Source of the DNA: Hydra vulgaris
Lineage: Eukaryota > Cnidaria > Hydrozoa > Anthoathecata > Hydridae
Assembly: GCF_038396675.1 (NCBI RefSeq)
Contig: NC_088926.1
Location: 23,507,501-23,571,500 of the forward strand
Reading direction: 5' to 3'
DNA length: 64,000 bases
A model generated the notes under the pieces. The model searched no databases and was not told the origin of the DNA. It worked only from the letters and a program-made list of their open reading frames with translations. A program made the position numbers and the translations under genes. Shown in pieces: positions 50,415 through 60,925 of this stretch (its first letter is position 1; every line of letters starts with the position of its first letter).

Positions 50415-51790
50415 GCTAGCTTGCAATATCAGCGCTTATATGTGACTGTACAAAACAACTGTTTAGTAGAAAAACAAATATCACTTTTTTTGTTAAATTT
50501 TCCAATAGATTATTAATGTACAATTTTTATCCTATTTATGTATGTTAAAATACCAGACCATACTTTTTTTAATTTTTTGCAAAGTGTTTGAAGGTTTAAG
50601 AATGATGTTTTATTAAAGTTAAGTAAAGAAAAATATTAACGTACACCTTATCAGGCTTTTCAAAGTTTAGGTTAAACAGTAACTTCTTCAGAGCTCGGAG
50701 ATTTACATGGACCATGGAAGCTAGTTTGGTAAAAAGTTTGTAAAAATTTTCTTTTTCCAAAAAAATTTAAAAGTTTAAACATTTATAATTAACAAGTTGG
50801 TATAAAGATGCAGTAACGAGCTTAGAACAACCTCTGTCTCAGCTTAAAATGTATACTTTGAATACTTTAAGTACTTTGCCAGTAGTCTGGCGCAACTGCA
50901 TATAAACTTTGTATTGAGCATGCTTTATAGAACATGGACATTACATTAGATGAGAAACACATTTAGAAATCTTGCAAAAATGCACACATGGAAATTCAAG
51001 TTAAATATTTCAAGAGTTTTTACGTACAAAACACATTTGGTAATAAATAAAATATTTATAGCATGACAACTGATTTTGTTCTTATTTTTGATAATTTTAT
51101 TGAATTTTTTTTATTACTCTTTTTTTATTAAAACGTTTAGTTTTAACAATCTTTTTTATTAAAACGTTTAGTTTTAACAATTTTTTTCAATCTTTTTTTT
51201 TTTCAATTATTACTATACAAAAAATGCCATAACCCACTTTTATTAGGTTAACTTACTTGACTTACTTACTTACTTACTTTTTCTTGCTGTTAATGTCAGT
51301 TTATGTAACTGTACAAAAAGTTACTGTTCAGTAGACGAACATAAATTTCACTTCTTTAGTTAAATTTTCAAATAGTATTTTATGTATAAGTTAATGAAGC
51401 CTGTCAAAATTTTTCTAAATTTTTAAAAAGTGTTAAATAGTTTAAGACAATGTTTTATTAGAGTTATGTAATAAAAAAACTATACCAGTCTCCTTAAACT
51501 ATGGTTGAAACAAAACATGAAGACAAAATCTTCTCAGAGCTCATATATTGACATGGAACATGTAAGCTAGTTTCGCAAACTCTAATGTTCAACTCTTTAT
51601 AATTGGCATATAAATCAATTTATAAAAAGAGTTCTTCACCAGTAGTCTGGTAAAATTGCATATAATCTTTAAATGCAAAAGTACTTCACAAGTAGCCTGT
51701 ACAACTGTATATAAACTTTATATTTGAGTATGCTTCAAGGCCAAGAACATATTTTACAAGAAATATACTTATAAATCTTTTCGAATTCAC
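50415..51790 (+). repeat. Diverged direct repeat, two ~500-bp copies
   Basis: Copies at about 50415-50985 and 51285-51790 share, in order, TGACTGTACAAAA, CAGTAG with TTAAATTTTC, CAGAGCTC, ATGGAACATG..AGCTAGTTT and CAGTAGTCTGG with TATAAACTTT. They lie inside the hAT 3' region. Confidence 0.75.
51121..51184 (+). repeat. Tandem repeat, about 30 bp
   Basis: TTTTTTATTAAAACGTTTAG plus TTTTAACAAT occurs twice. Confidence 0.9.
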
Positions 51791-51964
51791 TTCAACACAT
51801 ACTTTTTTTTTTTCCATTTCTTTAAATTAACAACAGATAAAACCATCACCTAAACTTTATTAAAATTTTAGGATTTTTACGAGTGAAAATTCTCTTGTAC
51901 AAATAGATTTTGATACCTTTTAATTACTCTGAAGAGTACTAAAATAAAATAAATTTGCTTGTAT

Positions 51965-52020
51965 TGATAAACTTTGTTTATTGATAAACTTAGTTTATTG
52001 ATAAACTTAGTTTATCATTA
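51965..52020 (+). repeat. Tandem repeat, about 17 bp
   Basis: Three units of TTGATAAACTTAGTTTA, the first slightly changed, near the right TIR of the hAT element. Confidence 0.9.
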
Positions 52021-52161
52021 CTATGTAATTTATTTCGATAATCTGTATTGATTTTAAATATATTTTTCAACAAATGCGCACTTGCCTCTTTTTCAAAATC
52101 AGCATATCAGATTGCTCATATTTCTGCCTATTCTGAGCCTGAATAGGGTTTCAAAATATGC

Positions 52162-52170
52162 GTCCCGTCT
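52162..52170 (+). repeat. Target-site duplication, right copy
   Basis: GTCCCGTCT; see 47879-47887. Confidence 0.85.
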
Positions 52171-52204
52171 TTTCCTACATGTATTACAATAAAATTTCGC
52201 CTTG

Positions 52205-52260
52205 TGGTTATACTTTCATGTTGTTTGGTTCATGTTCATGGTTATACTTTCATGTTGTTT
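52205..52260 (+). repeat. Short direct repeat
   Basis: GGTTATACTTTCATGTTG occurs twice, separated by about 13 bases containing GGTTCATGTTCAT. Confidence 0.9.
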
Positions 52261-52447
52261 CATTCTTTGATATGCGCATTATTTCGAGCTTCACATCACA
52301 GAAGTATAAACATAAAAGAGTTCATAAATTTAGCTTTTTTCAAGTTTTTATATATTTAAAACATGAAAAATGTTTATTTATTTATGAATAATACAAGTAA
52401 ACTTAAAGTTAGCCAATCTTAATACAGATTTTTAACACTGAAAATTT

Positions 52448-52484
52448 GTGTTAAACACACACTCGTGTAGGGTGTTTAACACAA
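52448..52484. repeat. Hairpin
   Basis: TTGTGTTAAACAC and its complement (GTGTTTAACACAA) with an 11-base loop that itself contains CACTCGTG. Confidence 0.88.
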
Positions 52485-53192
52485 AAAAGGGGTGTACATA
52501 TATGATTATATGAGATCAATACCTTATTAGAAATTAATTTAGATGCTTATTTATTATTTAGTTATGCATATATCAAAAAGAGTTTTTACATTTTTGTGTC
52601 TTTTTCCAAATTTCCGACGATTTCTTGATATATAAAATCTTTATTATTTAATCAAACTAAATCTCAAAACGCATAGACAAAGATTTTAAAATGCATGTAT
52701 ACCTTTATAAATATGACATAAAATCTTAACTGAGTAAAAATATTACTTACAAAAAGAAACGTATTTTTTAAAACCACACTGTTCGTGTATCAATTCTAAA
52801 GTGAGCGCCCTTACTATTTTGCAAAAACAAAATCAAAACGGCGCTGCAGCCGTCGTCTTTGCGTAGGGAGAAATATTTGCTCTGCAATTTTGTAAATGTT
52901 GTCATTTTTATGCATAAACATTGTGTAAAAAAATTAAAACGTTCTAAAGCAAGTTATAAGTTTTAAGTTATACGCTCCGATATAAAAACATTGGATGAAA
53001 ATAAAGAACTTCACAATTTGTTATTGCTTCTAATAAAACTAAATAATAGCAGCTTGATACAGTTAAATTACAATGAGTGAAAACTTTTTAAACCGTTAAA
53101 ATTTTGGAATAAGTTGTTTGTTTTAATAAAACAAAAAATAGCTTAAATATGCTTCACAAATTGTTTATAAGTATAGCTTCTTGTAAATGTCA

Positions 53193-53401
53193 TCAATATG
53201 AGCGAGGTGGAAATTCCTCGAATTCGCCAAAACATTGGCAGATACCTTTGTAGCCAGATTTGGAAAAGAAAACCAATTTGTATGGACAAGGTGTAATTAT
53301 GGAACTTTTGTTAACACAAACTACGTAACCTGATTTTGGCTTATCATTGATAGCGCCGTCGTTATCAGCGCGATATATGCAGTCGTTAGTGACGTCAACA
53401 C
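53193..53401 (-). CDS. Terminal exon, chitin-binding type-2-like domain
   Basis: Minus strand. A pyrimidine-rich tract ending TTCAG (acceptor at 53402-53403) is followed by an open frame of 69 codons to a TGA at 53193. It enters with two bases of a split codon, then VDVTNDCIYRADNDG. Cys spacing is C-x20-C-x9-C-x15-C-x-C, with GYVVCVNK, TPCPYKLVF and ICQCFGE. The Asp-Gly, aromatic-before-Cys, CP and LVF features resemble the CBM14/peritrophin-A chitin-binding domain. A secreted or matrix protein is the likely role. Upstream exons, including any signal peptide, were not found: the next 160 bases are intron-like and a pogo fragment follows. No internal stop. The gene could be intact with a transposon-filled intron, or an orphaned exon. 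Confidence 0.6.
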
Positions 53402-53580
53402 CTGAATTAATTTAGAAATAAAATAGAAATGTCAAATTTGCATTCCTAACTCAACAAAAAAATGAAGATATAAAAATTATAATTAACCAGTTTTTCTTAA
53501 GCGAAAATAACACGTTTACAAATTTGTTTTAAAGTCTCACCTTACCTAAGCAATAAACTCATTACATAATAAAAAAATGC

Positions 53581-53622
53581 ATAAAACAACGCATGCTGGG
53601 AAATTAGCATGCATTGTTTTAT
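53581..53622. repeat. 17-bp hairpin, one mismatch
   Basis: ATAAAACAACGCATGCT and its near complement around 8 bases, at the 5' border of the pogo remnant. Confidence 0.9.
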
Positions 53623-53623
53623 A

Positions 53624-54792
53624 CGCAGATAGGCATTTTGAATCACCATTTGTGATATACAAAGCCAAAAGAAACTTTCGTCCTGACTAGGCAAGTAGTG
53701 GTCCAGTTGGTACCAAATATTCAATTTCAAAATTAGGTTGGATGGAGCATGATACGTTTATTAAATGGCTGAAAGAAGTATTTATAACCAAAACTGAGCA
53801 AATTGGTGGTAACCATGTTTTAGTATTAGATGGGCATACAACTCATATAACTTTGGAAGCGGTATTGCTGTGCAAAAAAAAACATATAATATATAAATAT
53901 GATTTTGTAAATATAAATATAAATATAATATATAAATATAATTTTGATTTGTCTGCCAGAGGATTCTTTACATATTCTACAACCATTTGATAGAGGCGTC
54001 TATTGTCATGTCAAACAAGCATGGAAAGAAATTCTTACAAAGTGTTACAAAAACTCGATATGTAAGAATTTAGAAAAACAAAATTTAACACCGTTACTCA
54101 AATTGCTGTACGAGAGTAGTAAATGTTTTACACGCTTGCATGCTATTACTGGTTTCCAGTACACTTTCTTATTTCCACTTAATAAAAACAAAAATAATAA
54201 AAACAATAAAAACAAATCATAAGGTATTAGCAATCACACAAACATTTAATCCACCTTCATCAACTTTAGCAGCCTCCGAAGCACCTACACAAATTTGCTC
54301 AGACACAGCTCATCATCTTTAATAGCTGCCGCAGCACCTACTTAAACTACACACCGATTACATTCTTTGTCAACTACACTAGCTTCAAGTTTTGATAGGT
54401 ATCAAGCATGTGTTAAGCGTTGCAAAAACAGTATCGAGATAGAGTTGAAGCAGTTTTTTCAAGCCAGAAATCAATCGCATGTTAAGAAACCGAAGCAGTG
54501 CAGTACGTAAAAACTTGGCAAAAAATGTGTTACCAAAGAAAATGTGATCGAGTTCCTCAAGCAAAAAGATGAAGAAAAAGCAACAAAGGAAGCCATGAAA
54601 GTTGCTAAACTTAACGCAAACCGTAGAAACTCTATGCCAAGTACTCAAATGCCTGAGCAAGTACCAGCAAATGATTAAAAGTTGCAAAATGTAAAAAGTG
54701 TAGAGTACAGTTACACACAGAAATATTACAGTGCGAGAGTTCGATGTGTCGGCAACAGTTGGGCAAAGCAACATGTTTACCAAAGAAATAAG
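53624..54792 (+). pseudogene. pogo-like transposase, catalytic and C-terminal parts
   Basis: Begins YADRHFESPFVIYKAKRNF, has a TAG, then GPVGTKYSISKLGWMEHDTF and WLKEVF. LVLDGHTTH holds the second catalytic Asp of the DDD triad. An inserted AT-rich segment (about 53888-53945) separates it from LPEDSLHILQPFDRGVYCHV, with the third Asp, and WKEILTKCYKNS. Further frames give GKKCVTKENVIEFLKQKDEE and, at the end (to about 54790), a Cys-rich finger CKKCRVQLHTEILQCESSMC ending CLPKK. The finger parallels the one at 26903-27145. The DNA-binding N-terminus is absent. Confidence 0.82.
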
Positions 54793-55159
54793 TAGTTGGA
54801 ACTAATTTTTCTTTGTTGCAAAAAATGTAAAAGATTTAATATAATTTCTTAAACATAAGTTGTTCAAAAAAATAATTAAAAAAAAGTTAAATTTCACAAA
54901 ATTCAATGTGTACTCAAGTGTGCGGTGTTAACAAAATGTCGCCTAAAACCAAATTTTTTCTTCTTTACATTTAATACTTTTTAAACATATATTTATACTA
55001 TCTTTTTTTATTACCTATCTAATAAAAAAAAAAAAAAATTAAAAATGAAATATAAAAAAATTATTTAATTTTAATTGATAAGTGTGTAGTTTGACCCGAT
55101 TTTACTTTATGAATAGTTATATTTTAATTTCAATATTTTTTTCCAGTTATATCATTAAG
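54793..55159. other. No gene seen
   Basis: AT-rich spacer with an A-run near 55025. Near 54915 there is GTGTACTCAAGTGTGCGG, which might be a pogo-type end; unpaired. Confidence 0.45.
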
Positions 55160-55610
55160 TACGTGTCACATGATAGAGCCGAAAATACTTATCCTCGAAA
55201 ATATCACCGAAATATTTCACAACCGAAAAATTTAGAACCGAAAAGTATACTTTCATTGCAGGATCGAATTACAAAATCCTTTCTTGCGCCGAAAGTTTTA
55301 GAACCGAATTTTACAACCGAAAAAATTTGGATCGAATTACAAAATCCTTTCTTTTTATATTTTAATTCAATTTCAAAACTTTATTTCATGACTTTCGATC
55401 AAAAATTCGATCGAAAGTTTTTCGGTTCTAAAATTATTTATGACATTTCGATTGATAATTCAATTGAAATTTTTTCGGTTCAAAATACAATTATGACTTT
55501 CGATCGAAAATTCGATTGAAATTATTTCGGTTCTAATTTTTTTCGTGAATATTTTCGGTTGTGTAATAAATTTTTCATATTCAGTTCTAAATTGAAATTT
55601 ACGACTCGGT
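55160..55610. repeat. Palindromic ACCGAAA/TTTCGGT repeat
   Basis: The left half has at least six ACCGAAA or GCCGAAA units and two GGATCGAATTACAAAATCC units. The right half has the reverse form, TTTTCGGTT, at least five times, with palindromes such as TTCGATCGAA and AATTCGATCGAAA at 55397-55520. Overall it is a large imperfect inverted repeat, likely a fold-back or MITE-like element. Confidence 0.75.
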
Positions 55611-56393
55611 TGAATTATAGGACGCCATTAAATAAAACGTAAGTTTTCAGCTTAAAGTAACACTTATTAGGTTTTCTACCCAGGAATTTATTTTTTAACC
55701 TTTATTTCGTATATTGTGAATCTATTAGAGTAAATACTAGAATGTTCCAGACGTCAAGTGGTTTAGGGTAATTGGTTTTTAATCAATGATTATTGTTAAT
55801 GTCTTTATACAGTAAATCATATACAGATGAAAACATAAAAACAGCACTCACTGATGTTCAGAGGTAACTATTTACGTGCGCAATTTCACTTAAGTATAAC
55901 AAAATATATATTTTTGAATTTTATAGTTTCAATTTCATTCCTTTTTTTCAAGGTTTTAGAACAAAATAGGAGGTTGCAAAGCATTATGGTATACCAAGAA
56001 CCACATTAACGGACAAACTCAGTGGAAAGGCTTCTATCACCAAAAAGATGGCAACTTTTCTAACTGAGGCTGAGGAACAAGTTCTCATAAACTATATTAT
56101 AAGCGCTCAACGAAGAACAAATCCTGTATACAAAGACACTGTTTTATCCCTTGTTTCCAGTCTTTTAATGGACAAGAGGCTCCTCAGAGAAATAAAACGG
56201 GACAGACCAAACTAATTTGGCAGAGCTGGCACGCCAAAACCTAGTGATCGGTGGTTAGTAAACATAATAATTACTATATTTGTATAATAAATTACTATAC
56301 TGGTAGTTGTTTATATAGTATTTTAAGTTTAGCTTATATAGTATTTTAAGTTTAGCTTATAGTGACAAGTATATGACCATAGTATTGGCTATA

Positions 56394-56506
56394 CCCGTCA
56401 AACATTTTGGCTGAAAAAGACGACTTTAATGCGTCTCTTAAGTGAATTAAACGTTTTTTATACATTTAAAAGACGTCTTTTTTAGACAAAGTGTTTGCTG
56501 GGTAGT
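56394..56506. mobile_element. Short MITE with GACGTC motif
   Basis: Ends ACCCGTCAAACATTTTGG and inverted ACCCAGCAAACACTTTGTC. It contains AAAAGACGTCTTTTTTAGAC, linking it to the GACGTC repeats at 19535-19690 and 62070-62285. Flanking TA on both sides may be the target duplication. Confidence 0.65.
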
Positions 56507-56626
56507 ATCTTAATTAAAACAATAACTAAATAAGTTATTACCTTATAAAGTAAACAAATACAAATTGATAGTTATATAGGTCAAAAATATAATTTGTTTA
56601 ATCTAGTTTTAAAAGAAGGCTAGAAT

Positions 56627-56781
56627 TAGGGCTGTAAATCCTGGCTCGTGTTCGTGAACGGCTCGACAAGAGCTCGTTCATGTTCGGCTCGAATGGTAAA
56701 CGAGCCGGGCTTGAACAAAAAATTAGGCTCGTTTATTAAACGAGCCGAGCTTGAACATCATAGGCTCGTTCATATAGGCTC

Positions 56782-56828
<47 letters not shown>

Positions 56829-57434
56829 ATAATATATATATATATATATATATTTTATAATATATATGTAATAATATATATGTAATAAATAAAATTGTGA
56901 TATTACATATATTAGTATATAATAAAAATATAGTGTTAGTGTAACCATATGAGATATAACTCTTATTACAATAAATAATTGAATAATGTAAACAATTTAA
57001 TTACGTGAGGCTGCTATTGACTATTGTCATTTGCCAACAGGCCCAATATGTTTTAGACCATTTTTAATGGATTTAAGAGTGTACAAATTATGCAAAACAA
57101 AAAGTAAATATATAAAACTTTTTTTTTAAACTCTTTTTACAATGATTTTGTAGAAGGAGCCATTTTTTAACTTGTAGAGAGGTATTTTTTCAAGTTGCAC
57201 AACTAAATATGTTTGTTTATGTTGTTTGTTGATTTGGACTTGATTTGGGCATTATTTACAGACGAGCCTTTAACGAACAATTTTTTTTTACTAAACGAGC
57301 TTTAAACTAACAGGTTACAATAATTATTTCGAGTTTTAAACCAGTCAAGCTCGAGCAACATGTAAAACGAGCCGAGCCCAAACAATACTAATCATTAACG
57401 AGCCGAGCTCGAAAAAAGAAATGAGCCTCTTGAT
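56627..57434. mobile_element. hAT-like non-autonomous element (GAGCCGAGC repeats)
   Basis: The left arm (56627-56785) has GGCTCG, AACGAGCC and GAGCCGAGCTTGAAC units. The right arm (57262-57434) has AACGAGCCGAGC and GAGCTCGA in inverted order. Such subterminal GAGCCGAGC repeats, with a start like GGGCTGTAAATCC, are typical of hAT MITEs. A TA array (56786-56858) lies inside. The right end abuts the pogo codons for PLDVG. Confidence 0.7.
56786..56858. repeat. (TA)n inside the hAT-like element
   Basis: TA array with TTTATAAT interruptions. Confidence 0.93.
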
Positions 57435-57770
57435 GTAGGTTTATTTGGACCTATGAAGGCAGCATGGTTAAAGGTTGCAGAGGGTCATAAAAAAAAATGC
57501 AACTCCTATGTTACAAAAGAAATGTTCGCTAGTCTTTTTCTTCCAATGTAGTCAGAATCAATGAGGTGAAGATTAAAAATTCTTTTAAGAAATATGGATT
57601 ACAGCCATTTAATCCTGATGCTATTGATTACACAAAGGTAATCTTACATGAGGAACATGCTGGAGATCAACGCCTTTTTGAGGGTGTCAATCAAGGTTGT
57701 TTTGTTGAAGTTTCAACCCAAATAGAACCAATATTATATTTGAATGTAAGTACTTAGCAAAGTGAGAAAC

Positions 57771-59529
57771 TACTTCAAATAGGTTTTACTGATGCACAGG
57801 CAGCTGGTTCATACATAAACCTGTAAATGATAAATAATTTTTGTAAACAAAATATAGGATTGGGACAAATTATATACTTAGTTAAATTTTAAACAACCTT
57901 CTACAATTATATATTCTTTAATTAATTGATGTTGAATTTTGTAAGCTTCTGCTAAAACTATTATTCAAAATACTTATATAGAATTTTAAAAAGTTTAAAT
58001 GACTTTGTATTGGATTTTCCACAGATTTGACGTGTTTAAAATAAACAAACGAAGAAACTGGTTTGATTTTGCGTTTTAACGAAACAGGCGATTGGACACA
58101 CAAACTAGCACATCTACAAATCCAACTTCACCCAAGAGCAAACCCTCTACTAGTGGAATTAATTACCATTATTCTTCTTCTAATAATTTAACAACAAAAA
58201 CGATATCTCTTTTGCCTGTGGTAGCTTTCAAACCAAAGAGGTTCAGTATTAGTACTGTCATGATCAACCATAGGTGATTTCCTTTGCCCAAAAAAGCTCT
58301 ACGTTAGTTATGGGCTTTTTTTAATTTTATTTTAATATTGATCTTTTGTTATTTTGAACTTAGTGATACGTATGGTCATAAAAATATATTTTCTTTATTA
58401 AAAAATTATAAACTGTTGTTAGCTAAAGTTCGCAATGTTGTGCAAGAGCTTCAACCAGCATCTGTTGGGACGTCAGATCAAGTTGTATCCATTCTAGCGG
58501 AAGTAAAAGAGAAAAAGAAAGACTAAGAATGAACAAATTTTTGGAAGAAAGAACAAATGCTTGGCAACTGAGTTGGCAAAGAAGTAAAAACCCCCAGTAA
58601 AAAAAAAAGTTGTGTATACTAAGCCAATGCAAACAAAAGAAGAAAGTCTAAAACAGCATCTTATTCCGGTAAAAACAATTTCAAAGTGACTTCTCTATGG
58701 TCCAGCTGTTCATTTATTAAACTAATAAAAAATAGATAAAAATATTTCCGCATTTTATTTATTAATGTAATTTTCTGTCTTTGATATGGCCGGAGATATC
58801 TAGTTTAACTTGTAATTAAAGTGAAAAAAAATGTATATAAAACTTTGATTCTTTAACAATAATTTAGAACTGAAAATAAATCTTTATCAAAAAGAAAAAG
58901 ACATTTTAAATAAAAATTAATTGTGGCAAACACTAGCACAAGTAAAATCTCAGATGGAGAACATGTTTCTTGCTAGTAAATGCCATTTAGCTCTTTCAGA
59001 GGCTATTGCTCCCGTATTTATTATCGGAGGTAAATTTATTCTTTGAGCATCGTAAAGACCAACTCTCGATCTATAAACTAAGACTAAAAGATTTATAATT
59101 TATGAAAATAAGAGCGAGAAAGGAATATTTATACCGGACTAAATTCAAAAACGTCGCGAACATTGGGTGTTTTACCTTATACAAGTTTTACAATATGGCA
59201 AGAAATAAATTAAACCTAATTTTTGACAAAACAAGATTTACGAAAAATATGAGGTTTTTTAGATTGACAATTTTTAAATCCTGATTACACTGATAAGTTT
59301 TGTTCTTATTAGTGACTGACATTTATTTATTCTGCTTTTTTTTTTTAATTTTTTGTTGATAACAAATACAAATTAATAAACGGAGTGGTCATATTAAACT
59401 TAAGGTAGGTAGGAAAAATTTCTTAAAACTAATCAAGGTGTGTTAAACCCCTAAGATAATGGCAAATTTTGATTATTGGTATTATTTAAAAATGCTCATA
59501 CTAAATTTTTCTATTCAAAAAACTGCCAG
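57771..59529. other. Possible transposase tail and small exon-like islands
   Basis: At 58086-58275 a Ser/Thr-rich frame (TQTSTSTNPTSPKSKPSTSG) and at 58353-58524 a charged helix (FSLLKNYKLLLAKVRNVVQE) could be the linker and C-terminus of the pogo copy upstream. Near 58866-59030, after TAATTTAG, a frame reads LKINLYQKEKDILNKN, stop, then WQTLAQVKSQMENMFLASKC and is followed by GTAAAT. Both are weak; the rest is non-coding. Confidence 0.35.
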
Positions 59530-60925
59530 CTTCAAATATAAGGGCGAATGGAAAAGTTTGTGGTTAACGAACTTATTCTTTTAATAAATCCAACAAATTA
59601 CAGACCCGTATCTCTGACGTCACTACCTTGCAAAATATTAGAAAGAATTGTTGCTGATAATATAATCAAGCATTTAATAACAAACAAGTTGTGAGCAAAG
59701 GAATAGCATGGCTTTCTGAAAGGTAAGAGCTGCACAACGAATTTACAAGACTTTCTTGATACCTTAGCAAGCGCATTATTAAATAGTATTTCAATTGACG
59801 TTTTGTATACCAACTTTCGAAAAGCATTCGACAGAGTATCAGACATAAAATTATGTGCTAAGGTTTATGCATCCGGTATTGTTTTTTTACCTCTTAAATG
59901 GATTGAATCATTGTTATTAAATAGGAAACAACAGGTAGTGATGGGAAAATGCGAGGCAAATTGGGTTGGTGTGTTAAGTGGAGTATCACAGGGTTCTGTA
60001 CTTGGTTCACTCCTTTTTTTAATATTCATAAACGATTAACCAAGCAAACTTCTTAATAAATAATGTTTGTATGCCGATGACAATAAAATAATTGCTCCTA
60101 TTTAAACCGAGGTTGATTCAAAATCATTTCAAAATGACGTAAAAAATCTTTATGATTGGTCTGTTGAATAGAAAACTGGGTTTGAATTTTGAAAAATGTA
60201 AAATAATGCGTTTTGGTGCGAGTAATAAAAGATATCCTTTTTTCACTAAACGAAATTGAAAAATCTACTCTAAAAAAGGTTTAGTTATTTATATATCCAA
60301 GGATTTGAAATGGGAAAGACAAGAAAGGAATGCTGCCAGTAAAGCAAATAATATGCTTGCAATATTAGATAATACTTTAAGGTATAAAGATAAGTACCTC
60401 ATGAAAATGCTTTATTGCACGTACGTTAGACCTCATTTGGAGTTTGCGATTCAAGCTTGGAAACTCTATTATAAAAAAGATAACAAAGAACTTGAAAGAG
60501 TTTAAAGAGGAGCAGCTAAATTGATACTAGAATTAAGACAACTAGGATATAATCAAAGACTAAAAATATTAGATTTAACAACTTTAGAAGTTCGAAGACT
60601 AAAAGGTGACCTTATACAACAGTATAAACTATATCAAGGTTTTGAATCTATTGATATGAAGAAAGTCCAGATACAAATGCATTCAATTAATACACCAGGT
60701 CCAGCATCCAATAATAGAGGTTATAAACATCGTGTTAAATCAGAGTTTGTTAAAATTTGTTTAATTAGACAACAATTTATTACAAACTGGGTTGTCTTTG
60801 GATGGAATGATTTACCGGAATCGGTAGTGGAGTCTACATCAGTCAAAGAGTTTAAATCTAAACTTAAGCTGATTGACTTGCAGATTATATTGAACAAGAA
60901 AAATAGGTTGCAGCTAAATTATTAG
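59530..60925 (+). pseudogene. LINE reverse transcriptase, second type
   Basis: NPTNYRPVSLTSLPCKILER begins the readable polymerase. DVLYTNFRKAFDRV is the first catalytic block, SGVSQGSVLGSLLFLIFIND the core block, and YADDNKI near 60071 the catalytic pair, all with scattered stops. A clean C-terminal frame at 60521-60925 reads LILELRQLGYNQRLKIL and WNDLPESVVESTSVKEFKSK. Unlike the other LINEs here it has YADD and an E-L-R...R-L-K-L C-terminus, so it belongs to a separate family. 5' part absent. Confidence 0.86.

Larger units (their letters stand above)
47888..52161 (+). mobile_element. hAT DNA transposon with ~91-bp TIRs
   Basis: Left end GCATATTTTGAAACCC and inverted right end GCATATTTTGAAACCC are identical for 17 bases and about 80% alike over 91 bases by eye. 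The flanks are the same 9-mer. Inside is a hAT transposase pseudogene (48781-50356). After it comes a 3' region of about 1.8 kb made largely of two diverged copies of one 500-bp sequence. Length 4274 bp. Confidence 0.92.
55796..57770 (+). pseudogene. pogo-like transposase interrupted by other elements
   Basis: Exon 1 (to about 55864) reads KSYTDENIKTALTDVQ. A spliceable intron follows (GTAACT...TTCAAG), and exon 2 continues FRTK, a stop, then EVAKHYGIPRTTLTDKLSGK and LTEAEEQVLINYIISAQRR, the Psq and CENP-B-type DNA-binding domains. It reaches AGTPKPSDRWL near 56255. The catalytic middle is missing. After a MITE (56394-56506) and a hAT-like element (56627-57434), coding resumes at PLDVGLFGPMKAAWLKV, the block right after the third catalytic Asp region. 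It goes on to KKYGLQPFNPDAIDY near 57590-57620. Confidence 0.8.
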
